From positions 1 through 47,891 of the forward strand of contig CAIMOR010000337.1 of assembly GCA_903843125.1 (NCBI GenBank): a stretch of DNA of 47,891 nt, read 5' to 3'. Both the position numbers and the translations under genes were made by a program. The stretch comes from an uncultured Rhodospirillales bacterium (lineage in GTDB: Bacteria > Pseudomonadota > Alphaproteobacteria > Acetobacterales > Acetobacteraceae). The notes beneath the pieces were generated by a model, which saw only the letters and a list, made by a program, of their open reading frames with translations, did no database searches and was not told the origin of the DNA. This document shows positions 9,984 through 19,929 of this stretch, in pieces (positions within the stretch are counted from its first letter, which is position 1; each line of letters begins with the position of its first letter).

Positions 9984-11863
9984 TAAAGGGCAACCTGGCG
10001 TTCGATTTCCAGGAACCGGTCCGGCGCCAGGGCAAAGCGGTCCGGCGTGCGGACGGCGTTGCGGTACATCACCGCGAACAGCGCCCGTTGCCAGCCAGGC
10101 AGGCGGGGCCGCGCCTCACTGCGCACCACGGCGTCGCGTGCCGCGATGTAGATGGCATCGCCGAGGTCCAGCGGGCAGCCCTGTGCCTGGGCGCAGGCCA
10201 GCGCGGCGGTCAGGTTCGGCACCTCGACGAAACCGAAGCGGACGGTGATGTGCCAGAGCCCTTCGATGACCTGCGCCGTCTCCGCCCGCTGCGCGGCCGC
10301 CACGCGCGGTACCTGCTCGAAGCGCACGGTCAGGCTGACCACGGTCTGCTGCAGCGCCCTGAACTGCGCGACGTGGCGGAGCATCAGCGGCGACACCGCG
10401 GTATCCGCACGGCTGAAGAACACGACGGTGCCGGGCACCCGGGTGACCTGGCCGGCCTTGAGCCGGGCCACGAAGGCCGCGGTATTCGGCTTGGTTTCCT
10501 GCAGCCGGTCGCTGACCGCATCGATGCCGCGGCGCCAGGTCAGCATCACCGCGAACATCGCCGCGCCGAACACCAGCGGAATCCAGCCGCCCTCGCGCAG
10601 CTTGAGCAGGTTGGCGACGAAGAAGCCGAGATCCACCACCAGGAAGCCGCCGGCGGCCAGCACCGCCAGCGCCGGTGGCCAATGCCACATGTCGCGCATG
10701 GCGTTGAACAGCAGGGCCGTCGTCAGCAGCATGGTGGTGGAGACGGCGGCGCCATAGGCCCCGGCCAGCCGGTCCGAGCTGCCGAAGCCGTAGGCCAGCG
10801 CCAGCGTCCCGAGCATCATCGCCCAGTTCACGAAGGGCACGTAGATCTGGCCGTATTCGGTATCGGAGGTCTGCCGGATGTTGAGGCCCGGGAACCAGCC
10901 GAGCTGCATGGCCTGGCGAGTCAGGGAGAAGGCGCCGGTGATGATGGCCTGGCTGGCGATGATGGTGGCCAGCGTTGCCAGCACCACCAGCGGCACCACC
11001 GCCCAGTCAGGCGCCAGCCTGAAGAACGGGTTGCCCTCCAGCCCCGGCTGCGCGACCAGCAGCGCGGTCTGCCCGGCATAGTTCAGCAGCAGCGCCGGCA
11101 GCACCACGCAATACCAGGCCGAGCGGATCGGGTTGCGGCCGATATGGCCCATGTCTGCGTACAGCGCCTCGCCGCCGGTGATGGCCAGGAAGACGCCGCC
11201 CAGGACCACGAAGCTGCGCCAGCCATGCGCCAGCAGGAAGCCCAGGGCGTGCCGCGGGTCCAGCGCCCAGAGCACCTCGGGTTGGCGCAGCGCGCCCCGT
11301 AGCCCCAGAACCGCGAGCACCACGAACCAGGCCAGCATGACCGGCCCGAAGGCGCGGCCGATGCTGGCGGTGCCCCGTGTCTGAATGGCGAACAACGCCA
11401 GCAGGATCACCAGTGCCGCCGGCAGCACGTAGGGCCGCAGCGCCTCGGTCGCGACGTTGACGCCTTCCAGCGCGCTGAGCACCGAGATGGCCGGGGTGAT
11501 GACGCCATCGCCGTAGATCAGCGCGGCGCCGAACAGCCCCATGGCGACCAGCGCGCCGGCGCCGCGGCCACCCCCTTTCGTGACCAGCGACATGAGCGCG
11601 AGGATGCCGCCCTCGCCGTGGTTGTCCGCGCGCATGACGAACAGGCAGTACTTGACCGAGACCGTGACCAGCAGCGCCCAGGTGACCAGCGACAGCAGGC
11701 CGATGGCGTCGGCTGCCGAGATCGGGCCGGGCATCGCGGCGGCGATGGTCTGGTAGGTGTACAGCGGGCTGGTCCCCAGGTCGCCGTAGACGATGCCCAG
11801 GGCCGCCAGCGCCGCGGTGGGCGTGGTTGGCTTCGCCGCGGCCTCGGTCGCGCTTACCGGCAT
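9983..11863 (-). CDS. kup: Kup-family low-affinity potassium transporter
   Basis: Secondary potassium/proton symporter of the Kup/HAK family, 626 residues, the usual length. The N-terminus carries the family signature 'LGIVYGDLGTSPLYT' near residue 18. 'YGDGVITPAISVLSA' lies near 110, and about twelve membrane helices extend to about residue 450. A soluble C-terminal domain with 'VPGTVVFFS' follows. I took the ATG at 11863 (MPVSATEAAA); an in-frame ATG at 11884 would add seven residues. It converges on the cox operon and diverges from the ThDP enzyme gene across about 200 bp. Nothing ties it to photosynthesis. Confidence 0.93.
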   Translation of the reverse strand: MPVSATEAAAKPTTPTAALAALGIVYGDLGTSPLYTYQTIAAAMPGPISAADAIGLLSLVTWALLVTVSVKYCLFVMRADNHGEGGILALMSLVTKGGGRGAGALVAMGLFGAALIYGDGVITPAISVLSALEGVNVATEALRPYVLPAALVILLALFAIQTRGTASIGRAFGPVMLAWFVVLAVLGLRGALRQPEVLWALDPRHALGFLLAHGWRSFVVLGGVFLAITGGEALYADMGHIGRNPIRSAWYCVVLPALLLNYAGQTALLVAQPGLEGNPFFRLAPDWAVVPLVVLATLATIIASQAIITGAFSLTRQAMQLGWFPGLNIRQTSDTEYGQIYVPFVNWAMMLGTLALAYGFGSSDRLAGAYGAAVSTTMLLTTALLFNAMRDMWHWPPALAVLAAGGFLVVDLGFFVANLLKLREGGWIPLVFGAAMFAVMLTWRRGIDAVSDRLQETKPNTAAFVARLKAGQVTRVPGTVVFFSRADTAVSPLMLRHVAQFRALQQTVVSLTVRFEQVPRVAAAQRAETAQVIEGLWHITVRFGFVEVPNLTAALACAQAQGCPLDLGDAIYIAARDAVVRSEARPRLPGWQRALFAVMYRNAVRTPDRFALAPDRFLEIERQVAL

Positions 11864-12062
11864 GACATGGGCGCCGCCTTCCATCGGGTTCGCGCCGCGC
11901 CCGGCGCGTAGGGCCGGGCGTGCAGCGGGAAACCAGTAAGCGGCGGGACGCCGCGCGGTTCCGCCGGGCGCGCGGCAGGGCCGGGGCTGGATGGACACAG
12001 CGGCTGCGGCCCTGGCCTGGAACTTGCTGCAAACAGTCAAGAAAACGCCGGAGGGAGCCGCC

Positions 12063-13772
12063 ATGCACCGCATCACCACCGATGCCGAGACCGTTGCCGA
12101 AGCCTGGCTCACGCTGCTGAAGGCACGCGGCGTGGACTACCTGTTCGGCAATGCCGGCACCGATTTTCCCTCGGTGATCGAGGCCTTTGCCCGCGCCCAG
12201 GTTACCGGCACGGCGCTGCCGCAGCCCATCCTGGCGCCGCACGAAAATGCCGCGGTCTGCATGGCGCATGGCTACGCCATGGTCACCGGCCGCGCCCAGG
12301 CCGCCATGGTGCATGTGAACGTCGGTACCGCCAACGCTCTCGCCGGGCTGATGAACGCCTCCCGCGAGAAGGTTCCGCTGCTGCTGGCCGCCGGGCGCAC
12401 GCCGCTGCTGGAGGAAGGCGCGGCCGGCGCGCGCTCGATGACCATCCACTGGGCGCAGGAGATGTTCGACCAGGCCGGCATCGTGCGCGAGATGGTGCGG
12501 TGGGACTACGAACTGCGCGACGCGCGCCAGTTGGAGACCGTGACCGACCGCGCCTTGGCCATCGCCCATGGCAGCCCCTCCGGGCCGGTCTACCTCTCCC
12601 TGCCGCGGGAGGTGCTGGCCCAGCCGGCCGCCGGCTTCAGCTATGCCGAGCCCAGTCGGCTCGGAGCACCGGCGGCACCCGGGCCGGCGGCCGGCGCCGC
12701 TGCGCAGGCGGTGGCGCTGCTGGTGGCGGCGCGGCGGCCGCTCATCATTACCAGCCGGCTCGGCTGCGTCCCGGCCTCGGTGGCGGTGCTGGCAGCGTTC
12801 GCGCAGCGCCATGCGATTCCGGTGGTGGACACCAAGCCGCGCTACCTCAGCCTGCCGGACGACCACCCGATGCATGGCGGCTTCGAGGTCGGCCCCTGGC
12901 TGGCCGATGCCGACCTGATCCTGGTGCTGGACAGCGACGTGCCCTGGCTGCCGGAAAGCGGCAAGCCGGCGGCGGACTGCCCGGTGGTGCAGGTGGGCAC
13001 GGACCCGCTGCACGCCCGCTACCCGATCCGTGGCTTCGCCTCCGACCTCTCGATATTGGCCGACCCCGGCGCCACGTTGCTGGCGCTCGATACCGCGTTG
13101 GCCGCGCTGCCGGGGGCGGAGGCCGCCGCCGCCGCGCGACGGCCCGCCGCGCTGGCCCGCTGCGCGGAGTTGCGGCTGAAGGCCGAGGCGCTGGTGGCCG
13201 CGGCGCGGCAGGCGCCCCGCATGGGCCGTGCCTGGGTCAGCCGCTGCATCGCCGAGGCGGTCGGCGACGACGCCATCATCGTCAATGAGTACCCCTTCAG
13301 CCGGGAAGGCGGCACGCGGCGCCTGCCGGGCAGCTTCTTCGGCTCCAGCTCGGTCAGTGGGTTGGGCTGGGGCGTGCCGGCGGCGTTGGGTGCCAAGCTG
13401 GCAGCGCCGGACAGGGTGGTGGTCGCGACGGTCGGGGATGGCGCGTACATGTTCGCCAACCCCGTTGCCTGCCACCACATCGCGGCCGCCTACGGGCTGG
13501 CCACGCTGACCGTGGTGTTCAACAACGCCGAATGGGGCGCGGTGCGCAGCGCTACCGAGGCGATGTACCCGAACGGCCATGCGGTACGCGCGAATGCCAT
13601 GCCGCTGGTCTCGCTGGAGCCGGTGCCGGCCTACGAAGCGGTGATGCAGGCCTGTGGTGGCCATGGCGAGCTGGTCAGCGATGCCGATGCGCTGCCGGCG
13701 GCGCTGCAGCGCGCGCTGCGCATCATCCGGGAGGAAGGCCGCCAGGTGCTGCTGAACGTGCTGTGCAGTTGA
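12063..13772 (+). CDS. Thiamine-diphosphate-dependent enzyme of the acetolactate synthase/benzoylformate decarboxylase family
   Basis: ThDP enzyme of 569 residues with the three-domain pyruvate-oxidase-like fold. The activating glutamate is in 'APHENAAVCMAHGYA' near residue 60. The cofactor-binding motif is GDGAYMF near residue 459, with 'VVFNNAEWGA' about 28 residues later, completing the GDG...NN signature. The substrate cannot be read from sequence. The family includes acetolactate synthase, benzoylformate decarboxylase and oxalyl-CoA decarboxylase, and no ilvN-like small subunit lies next to it, so branched-chain synthesis is unlikely. The ATG at 12063 is preceded by a strong GGAGGGAG ribosome-binding sequence; the longer frame from 11991 is not needed. 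It converges on the efflux operon with a 7-base gap. Confidence 0.85.
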   Translation: MHRITTDAETVAEAWLTLLKARGVDYLFGNAGTDFPSVIEAFARAQVTGTALPQPILAPHENAAVCMAHGYAMVTGRAQAAMVHVNVGTANALAGLMNASREKVPLLLAAGRTPLLEEGAAGARSMTIHWAQEMFDQAGIVREMVRWDYELRDARQLETVTDRALAIAHGSPSGPVYLSLPREVLAQPAAGFSYAEPSRLGAPAAPGPAAGAAAQAVALLVAARRPLIITSRLGCVPASVAVLAAFAQRHAIPVVDTKPRYLSLPDDHPMHGGFEVGPWLADADLILVLDSDVPWLPESGKPAADCPVVQVGTDPLHARYPIRGFASDLSILADPGATLLALDTALAALPGAEAAAAARRPAALARCAELRLKAEALVAAARQAPRMGRAWVSRCIAEAVGDDAIIVNEYPFSREGGTRRLPGSFFGSSSVSGLGWGVPAALGAKLAAPDRVVVATVGDGAYMFANPVACHHIAAAYGLATLTVVFNNAEWGAVRSATEAMYPNGHAVRANAMPLVSLEPVPAYEAVMQACGGHGELVSDADALPAALQRALRIIREEGRQVLLNVLCS

Positions 13773-13779
13773 CCCGCCT

Positions 13780-16700
13780 CTAATCGGCGCCGTGCGGTAC
13801 GGCCTGGCGGCTGCGTGCCGGCGCGGCCGTGCGGGTCAGCCGGTGCAGCGCCAGGTAGACCACCGGCGTGGTGAACAGGGTCTGCGCCTGGCTCACCAGC
13901 AGGCCGCCGATCATCGCGCAGCCCAACGGCTGGCGCAGCTCCGCCCCGGTGCCGATGCCGAGCGCCAGCGGCACGGCGCCGAGCACCGCAGCGATGGTCG
14001 TCATCATGATCGGCCGGAAGCGCTTGAGGCAGGCGTCGCGGATGGCGTCCTCCGGCCTGGCGCCGCGCTGGCGTTCCGCCTGCAGGGCGAAGTCGACGAG
14101 GATGATGCCGTTCTTCTTGACGATGCCGATCAGCAGGATGATGCCGATGAGGCCCATGACATCCAGCCCGAAGCCGAGCAGCCACAGCGTCGCCAGCGCG
14201 CCCAACCCGGCGGAGGGCAGCGTTGACAGGATGGTCAGCGGGTGGATGTAGCTCTCATAGAGGATGCCCAGGATGATGTAGACGGCGACGATGGCGGCCG
14301 CGATCAGGTAGGGCTGGTTGGCCAAGGCGGCGTAGAACGCCTGCGCATTGCCCTGGAACACACCCTGGATGGAAGCCGGCGCGCCCAAGTCGGCGCGGGC
14401 CTGCTCGATGGCGGCGGTGGCCTCGCCGAGCGAGGCGCCGGGTGCCAGGTTGAAGGAGAGCGTGACCGCCGGGAACTGGTTCAGGTGGCTGATCGAGAGG
14501 TAGGCCGTGCCGCTGGTGTCCACGGTGACGAAGGTTGAAAGCGGCACCCGCTGACCCGTGGTGGGCGACGTCAGGTAGATGCGCTGCAGCGCCGCGGCCG
14601 GGTCGGCCTGCAGGGCAGGGTCCAGTTCCATCACCACGTGATAGTAGGTCAGCTGGGTGAACCATTGTGCCACCACCCGCTGGCCGAAGGCGTCGGCCAG
14701 GGTGTCGTCGATCAGCCGTGGCTGGATGCCGAAGCGCGCCGCCTGGTCGCGGTCGATCCGCAGGCTGGCGGTCGGGCCGCCGGGCTGCTGGTCCGTGGCC
14801 ACGTCGGTCAGTTGCGGCAAGCCGCGCAGCTTGTCCAGCAGCCGGGCGGACCATGTGTTCAGCTCGGCCAGGTCGGGGTCGCGCAGCACGTACTGATACT
14901 GGGTGCGGGACCCGCGGGCCGACAGGTTGATGTCCTGCGAGGCCTGCAGGTAGAGACGGGCGCCAGCCACTTCCTCCACTTTCGGGCGCAGCCGGGCGAT
15001 GACCTCGCCAGCGGTGGCGTCGCGCTGGTCGTGGGGCTTCAGGTCGATGAAGAAGCGCCCGGTGTTGGAGGTTTGCGTGCCGCCGGTGGCGCCGGCGGTG
15101 GCCAGCACGTTGGCCACCGCAGGGTCGGCCCGGATGATTGCCATCAAGCGTTCCTGCAGGCCGGACATGGTGGCGAAGGAGGTATCCGGCGAGGCCTCGG
15201 CGGTGCCGATCAGGAAGCCGGTATCCTGCTGGGGGAAAAAGCCTTTCGGGATCAGGATATAGAGGGCGACAGTGGCCGCCAGCGTCAGCCCGAACACGCC
15301 GAGCGTGAGCCAGCGCCGCGCCAGCACGTGGTCCAACACCCATTCGTAGGCGTGTTCCACCGCGTTGAAGCCGCGCTCCAGCCCGACGTTCAGGCGGCCG
15401 GCCCAGCCCTCGCGCCGGTGTTCCTCGCGCTTGCGCAGCAGCTTGGCTGAGAGCGTCGGCACCAGGGTCAGCGAGATGAACACCGAGAGCAGGATGGTGC
15501 CGGTGACCACCAGCGCAAACTCCCGGAACAATCGGCCGATCACCGCGCCCATCAGCAGCAGGGGAATGAACACCGCAACCAGGGAGATGCTGATGGCGAT
15601 GACGGTGAAGCTGATCTCGCCGGAACCCTCCTGCGCCGCCTGTTCCGGCTCCTGCCCGTCCTCCACCCGCCGATAGATGTTTTCCAGCACGACGATGCCG
15701 TCATCCACCACGAAGCCGACCGCAATGACCAGCGCCAGCAGCGAGAGGTTGTCCAGGCTGAAGCCCACCGGGTACATCAGCGCGACCGTGCCCAGCACTG
15801 CCACCATCACCACCAGCGCCGGGGGCAGCGTGGCGCGCCAGTCCCGCAGGAAGATGAACACCACCAGCACCACCAGCACGAAGGTCAGCGCCAGGCTGGT
15901 CTCGATATCGCTGACCGAGGCGCGGATGGTGGTGGTGCGGTCGCTGACCACCTGCACGTCGATGGCCGCGGGTACGGTGGCGCGCAGCTGCGGCAGCGCC
16001 GCGCGAATGCGGCCGACCACCTCCACCACGTTGGCACCGGGCTGCTTGAACACCACCAGCGCCACGCCGCGCCGGCCATTCTGCCAGGCCCCGATCAGCC
16101 TGTTCTCCGGCCCGTCCAGCGCGGCGCCGATGTCGCGCAGCCGCACGGGCGCGCCGTTGCGGTAGGCGATGATGATGTTCTCCCAGGCGCCTGGCGTCAG
16201 CACCTGGTCGTTGGCCAGCACGGCATAGGCCTGGCGCGGGCCGTCGAAGCTGCCCTTGGGGCGGTCCACCGTGGCGTTGTTGATGACGGTGCGGACATCC
16301 TCCAGCCCGAGACCCAGCGCGGCGATGCGGTCGGGGTCCACGCGGATGCGGATGCTGGGCTTCTGTTCGCCGGTGATGTTGACCTGGCCGACGCCGGATA
16401 TCTGCGACAATTGCTGGGCAATGCGCGTGTCGGCGAAGTCGTCGACCTGGTCGATCGCCGCGGTGTCCGACTGGACTGCGATGATGACGACAGGCGGGTC
16501 GGCCGGGTTCAGCTTGCGGTACAGCGGCGGCGCCGGCAGGTCGGTGGGCAACTGGCCGCCGGCCTGGTTGATGGCGGTCTGGATATCCTGGGCCGCGGCG
16601 TCGATGTCGCGGCTCAACACGAACTGTACCCCGATGGAGGTATTGCCCAGCGCGCTGGTGGAGACGATCTGCGTGACGCCGGGGATCTGCGCAAACTGCC

Positions 16701-16905
16701 GTTCCAGCGGTGTGGCCACCGCGCTGGCCATGGTCTCGGGGCTGGCGCCGGGATAGTTCACGGTCACCTGGATGGTGGGAAATTCCACCTGCGGCAGCGG
16801 CGCCACCGGCAGCAATGGATAGGCCACCACGCCGAGCAGCACGAAGGCCAGCATCAGCAGCGAGGTGCCGATGGGATGCCGGATGAACAGGCCCGAGGGG
16901 TTCAC
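13780..16905 (-). CDS. RND multidrug efflux permease (MdtB/MdtC-like)
   Basis: Inner-membrane proton-driven efflux permease of the HAE1 branch of the RND superfamily, 1041 residues. The N-terminus 'MNPSGLFIRHPIGTSLLML' is typical of MdtB/MdtC/MuxB proteins. The first periplasmic loop follows ('LPQVEFPTIQVTVNYPGASPE' begins near residue 37), and the transmembrane aspartate pair lies in 'VGFVVDDGIVVLENIYRR' near residue 400. The second half repeats the fold. It is coded downstream of its adaptor with a 4-base overlap. No outer-membrane TolC-type partner is present in the window. Substrates cannot be predicted. Confidence 0.93.
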   Translation of the reverse strand: MNPSGLFIRHPIGTSLLMLAFVLLGVVAYPLLPVAPLPQVEFPTIQVTVNYPGASPETMASAVATPLERQFAQIPGVTQIVSTSALGNTSIGVQFVLSRDIDAAAQDIQTAINQAGGQLPTDLPAPPLYRKLNPADPPVVIIAVQSDTAAIDQVDDFADTRIAQQLSQISGVGQVNITGEQKPSIRIRVDPDRIAALGLGLEDVRTVINNATVDRPKGSFDGPRQAYAVLANDQVLTPGAWENIIIAYRNGAPVRLRDIGAALDGPENRLIGAWQNGRRGVALVVFKQPGANVVEVVGRIRAALPQLRATVPAAIDVQVVSDRTTTIRASVSDIETSLALTFVLVVLVVFIFLRDWRATLPPALVVMVAVLGTVALMYPVGFSLDNLSLLALVIAVGFVVDDGIVVLENIYRRVEDGQEPEQAAQEGSGEISFTVIAISISLVAVFIPLLLMGAVIGRLFREFALVVTGTILLSVFISLTLVPTLSAKLLRKREEHRREGWAGRLNVGLERGFNAVEHAYEWVLDHVLARRWLTLGVFGLTLAATVALYILIPKGFFPQQDTGFLIGTAEASPDTSFATMSGLQERLMAIIRADPAVANVLATAGATGGTQTSNTGRFFIDLKPHDQRDATAGEVIARLRPKVEEVAGARLYLQASQDINLSARGSRTQYQYVLRDPDLAELNTWSARLLDKLRGLPQLTDVATDQQPGGPTASLRIDRDQAARFGIQPRLIDDTLADAFGQRVVAQWFTQLTYYHVVMELDPALQADPAAALQRIYLTSPTTGQRVPLSTFVTVDTSGTAYLSISHLNQFPAVTLSFNLAPGASLGEATAAIEQARADLGAPASIQGVFQGNAQAFYAALANQPYLIAAAIVAVYIILGILYESYIHPLTILSTLPSAGLGALATLWLLGFGLDVMGLIGIILLIGIVKKNGIILVDFALQAERQRGARPEDAIRDACLKRFRPIMMTTIAAVLGAVPLALGIGTGAELRQPLGCAMIGGLLVSQAQTLFTTPVVYLALHRLTRTAAPARSRQAVPHGAD

Positions 16906-18128
16906 CGGGCCGCCGCCCCAGGTGACGGACCAGCCTCGGCAGCAGCCTGGGCCTGCTGCGGCCGCACCCGCTGGCCGGGATGCAGCCGCTCGAAGCCCGC
17001 GGTGACCACCTGCTCCCCGGGGGCCAGGCCGGCTTCAGCCACCACGGCGCCATCGGCGCTGGGGCCGAGCCGGAGCGGCCGGACCTCCACCGTTTGGTCC
17101 GACGCCAGCACATAGACGAAACTGCCTTGCTGGCCGCGCTGCACCGCTGTCAGCGGCAGCGTCGTCGCACCGCGCCGGGTTTCCAGCAGCAGGCGCGCCG
17201 CCACCAACTGGCCGGGCCACAGCGCGTCGTCCTGGTTGGGAAAGCTGGCCTTCAGCCGTACCGTGCCGCTGCCGGGGTCGATCTGGTTGTCGGCCAGCAG
17301 CAGCCGGCCGCGCGAGAGCACGCTGCCGTCGCGCGCCAGGGCCTGAACCTGCAGCCCGTTCGGCGGCGGTTCATTGGGCTCAGTGTTCGCGGTGCCGGTG
17401 CTGATGGCGGCCTGGGCTTCCTGCTGGCCACGCAGCACCTCGGAAAGGTCGTCCTGCGGCAGGGTGAACAGCAGCGCGATGGGGTGCAACTGGGCGATGA
17501 CGACGATACCGGTGGTATCGGTGGCGTGGACGATGTTGCCCTGGTCCACCAGCCGCACGCCCAGCCGGCCGCCGATGGGCGCGGTGATCCGGGTATAGGC
17601 CAGCTGGGTGCGGGCGCTGTCGATGCTGGCCGCATCGCCCTGCACCGTCGCCTCCAGTTGGCCGACGGTGGCGCGCTGGGTATCGAGCTGCTGGCGCGAG
17701 GTCCCCTCGCTGCGCGACAGCGCCTGATAGCGCTGCAGGTCCAGCCGGGCATTGGCCAGCTGCGCCTCGTCGCGCGCCTTGGTGGCCATGGCCTGGTCCA
17801 ACGTGGCCTGGAACGGCCTTGGGTCGATCTGCGCCAACAGGTCACCGGCCTGGACCTGTTGCCCCTCGGTGAAGGCGATGCGGTCGAGCTGGCCGTCCAC
17901 CCGGGCGCGCACCGTCACGGTCTGGAACGCCTGCACCGTGCCGAGCCCGCTGCGCCAAACCGGCACGTCCCGCCTCTCGGCAGTGGCCAGGGCAACGGCC
18001 GCCGGCGCCGAGGGCGCGGGCCCTGCCGCACCGGCGGCCGGTTCGGCGAGCCAGTGCCAGCCGGCGATGCCAGCCAGGGCTGTGCCAAGGATCAGGCCGG
18101 CACCCAGGACGAAGCGGCGATGTTTCAT
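16902..18128 (-). CDS. RND efflux periplasmic adaptor (membrane fusion protein)
   Basis: Adaptor of the HlyD/AcrA/MdtA family, 408 residues. It has an N-terminal signal/anchor helix (about residues 6-26) and a biotinyl-lipoyl-like half domain 'VRARVDGQLDRIAFTEGQQVQAGD' beginning near 92, of which VRARVDGQLDRI is the diagnostic part. A coiled-coil hairpin spans about 125-190, and beta-barrel segments follow with 'ITAPIGGRLGVRLVDQGN'. It bridges the permease and an outer-membrane channel. The ATG at 18128 begins a clear signal sequence; the open frame continues upstream but without family sequence. It is first gene of the two-gene efflux operon, and the 226 bp upstream show no gene I can support. 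Confidence 0.92.
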   Translation of the reverse strand: MKHRRFVLGAGLILGTALAGIAGWHWLAEPAAGAAGPAPSAPAAVALATAERRDVPVWRSGLGTVQAFQTVTVRARVDGQLDRIAFTEGQQVQAGDLLAQIDPRPFQATLDQAMATKARDEAQLANARLDLQRYQALSRSEGTSRQQLDTQRATVGQLEATVQGDAASIDSARTQLAYTRITAPIGGRLGVRLVDQGNIVHATDTTGIVVIAQLHPIALLFTLPQDDLSEVLRGQQEAQAAISTGTANTEPNEPPPNGLQVQALARDGSVLSRGRLLLADNQIDPGSGTVRLKASFPNQDDALWPGQLVAARLLLETRRGATTLPLTAVQRGQQGSFVYVLASDQTVEVRPLRLGPSADGAVVAEAGLAPGEQVVTAGFERLHPGQRVRPQQAQAAAEAGPSPGAAAR

Positions 18129-18354
18129 GGGTTGTGCGGTGCAACGCGGGCCGGGCTGGGCCGGTTCGTTGCCGGAAGCGGTGCGGCAGTGGCCCGGGCC
18201 GGCGCATCGGAACGCCCAGAAAGTCTGCGTATGTGCTGCTGGCTGCGAACGTGCTGGATGCACCGCCGCTCCGCCCGGCGCCGGTTGTGGCGAGCCGAAA
18301 GGTCATCGGCGCGCGGGGTGTGCGGCCGACAACCGCGGGCGTTTCGGCTTGCAG

Positions 18355-19929
18355 CTAAGCCTTGCGCAGGTTCCAGAACAGCGGGAACCCCTTGAGCTGG
18401 CCGGTAACGTTGCGCCGCCAACTGGTGGGCTGGAAGAAGACCCCGAGCGGGATGTAGGGCACCTCCTCGAAGGCCGCCGCCTGCATCCGCGCGCAGATGC
18501 CCTGCCTGGTTGCCGTGTCCCCCGCAGCCATGAAGGCATCGCGCATCGCCTCCATCCGCGGGCTTTCCGGCCAGCCGTAGTTGCCGCGCCGGCCGATGCC
18601 GCGCAGCAGCCGGTTCTCCGCCGGGTCCATCGCTGTCAGCGCCGAGGTGGTGATGCAAACCGCGCTCCAGCCGCCCTTGTCCAGCGGTTGCTGCGAGTTC
18701 CAGCGCTGCACCTGGGTGCCCCAGTCCACCGCCTGATACTCCACGTTGAAGCCCACCTGGCGCAACAGGTCGGCCGAGACCTGGGTGATGGCGTTGATGC
18801 TGGCGTAGTCGGTCGGGCCCATCACCACCACGCGCTCGCCGCCGTAGCCGCTGGCACGCAGCGCGGCGCGGGCGGCGGCAAGGTCGCGTGGGGCGGTCAG
18901 CGCCGCCATGCCGGCATCGCTCGCCATTGGGCCAGGTGTCATGTAGCCGATGCCGTCGCGCCAGAAGCGCGGGTCGGCACCGGCGGCGGCGGTCATCGCG
19001 TCGGCCTGGTTCACCGCCGGCAGCAGCGCCCGGCGCACCGCCGGATTGTCGAATGGCGCGAACAGCTGGTTGAAGCGCAGCGCCGCCAGGTAGCCGGCGG
19101 GGTCCAGCACCTCGGTGCGCAGCGCCGGGTTGCGCAGCAGCGTCGGCAGCAGGTCCGGGATCGGCTGCGACCACCAGTCAACCTCGCCGGATTGCAGGGC
19201 GCCGGCGGCGGTGGCGGCATCCGGGATGGTCACCCATTCCACGCGGTCGAGATACGCGACCTTGGGGCCCGCGAGGAAGCTGGGCGTGCCGTCGGCGCGG
19301 GGCTGATACTCGGCGAAGCGCTCATAGACGGCGCGGGAGCCTGAGACGCGCTCCCCGGCGATGAAGCGGAACGGCCCGCTGCCGATCACCTCCGGTACCG
19401 GGCGCGTCGGCTCCGTGACAGCCAGGCGCGCCGGCATGATGGCCGGCATGTGGCTGCTGGCCTTGCCGAGCACGAAGGGCAGCAGCGGGAAGGGCTGCTT
19501 GAGCCGGAACCGCACTTCCCGGTCGCCGCTGGCACTCAGCTCATCCAGCCGGGGCAGCAGGTCGAAGCCGAAGAAGTCGCGCCTGAGCCAGCGCCCGATG
19601 CTGGCCACCACGTCGCGCGCCAGAACCGGCTCGCCGTCGTGGAAGCGCAGGCCGTCCCGCAGTGTCAGCCGCCAGAGCAGCCCGTCCTGTTCCACCACAT
19701 GGCCGGCGACCATCTGCGGATGCGGCACATTGTGCTCGTCGACGCCGTAGAGCGCATCGAACACCAGGTGGGCGTGGTCGCGCGTGACCAGCGCCGTGGT
19801 CATGAGGGGGTCAAGGATGGCGAGGTCGGCCTGCGGCACGTAGCGCAGGATGCGTGCCTGGGCACCGGCCGGGCGCAGCGCCGGGGCCGCCATCGCGGCG
19901 CCGAGCAGGCTGCGGCGAAGGAGCGTCAT
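18355..19929 (-). CDS. ABC transporter substrate-binding protein, family 5 (peptide/nickel type)
   Basis: Periplasmic solute-binding protein of 524 residues in the extracellular family 5 (DppA/OppA/NikA). The N-terminus 'MTLLRRSLLGAAMAAPALRPAGA' has twin arginines before a hydrophobic stretch, so export by Tat is possible. 'GLRFHDGEPVLARDVVASI' near residue 96 is the family signature. No permease or ATPase genes are adjacent, so it is an orphan receptor here. Its start overlaps the stop of the flavin monooxygenase (ATGA), which suggests a shared role in taking up and oxidising one substrate. The open frame upstream lies inside that gene and is not used. Confidence 0.88.
   Translation of the reverse strand: MTLLRRSLLGAAMAAPALRPAGAQARILRYVPQADLAILDPLMTTALVTRDHAHLVFDALYGVDEHNVPHPQMVAGHVVEQDGLLWRLTLRDGLRFHDGEPVLARDVVASIGRWLRRDFFGFDLLPRLDELSASGDREVRFRLKQPFPLLPFVLGKASSHMPAIMPARLAVTEPTRPVPEVIGSGPFRFIAGERVSGSRAVYERFAEYQPRADGTPSFLAGPKVAYLDRVEWVTIPDAATAAGALQSGEVDWWSQPIPDLLPTLLRNPALRTEVLDPAGYLAALRFNQLFAPFDNPAVRRALLPAVNQADAMTAAAGADPRFWRDGIGYMTPGPMASDAGMAALTAPRDLAAARAALRASGYGGERVVVMGPTDYASINAITQVSADLLRQVGFNVEYQAVDWGTQVQRWNSQQPLDKGGWSAVCITTSALTAMDPAENRLLRGIGRRGNYGWPESPRMEAMRDAFMAAGDTATRQGICARMQAAAFEEVPYIPLGVFFQPTSWRRNVTGQLKGFPLFWNLRKA

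Noticed and set aside
9614-13664. Very long open frames opposite or overlapping coxD, kup and the ThDP enzyme
   Set aside because: They have no family sequence, are rich in Arg/Pro/Ala, and lie over well-supported genes. High GC content makes such shadow frames common here.
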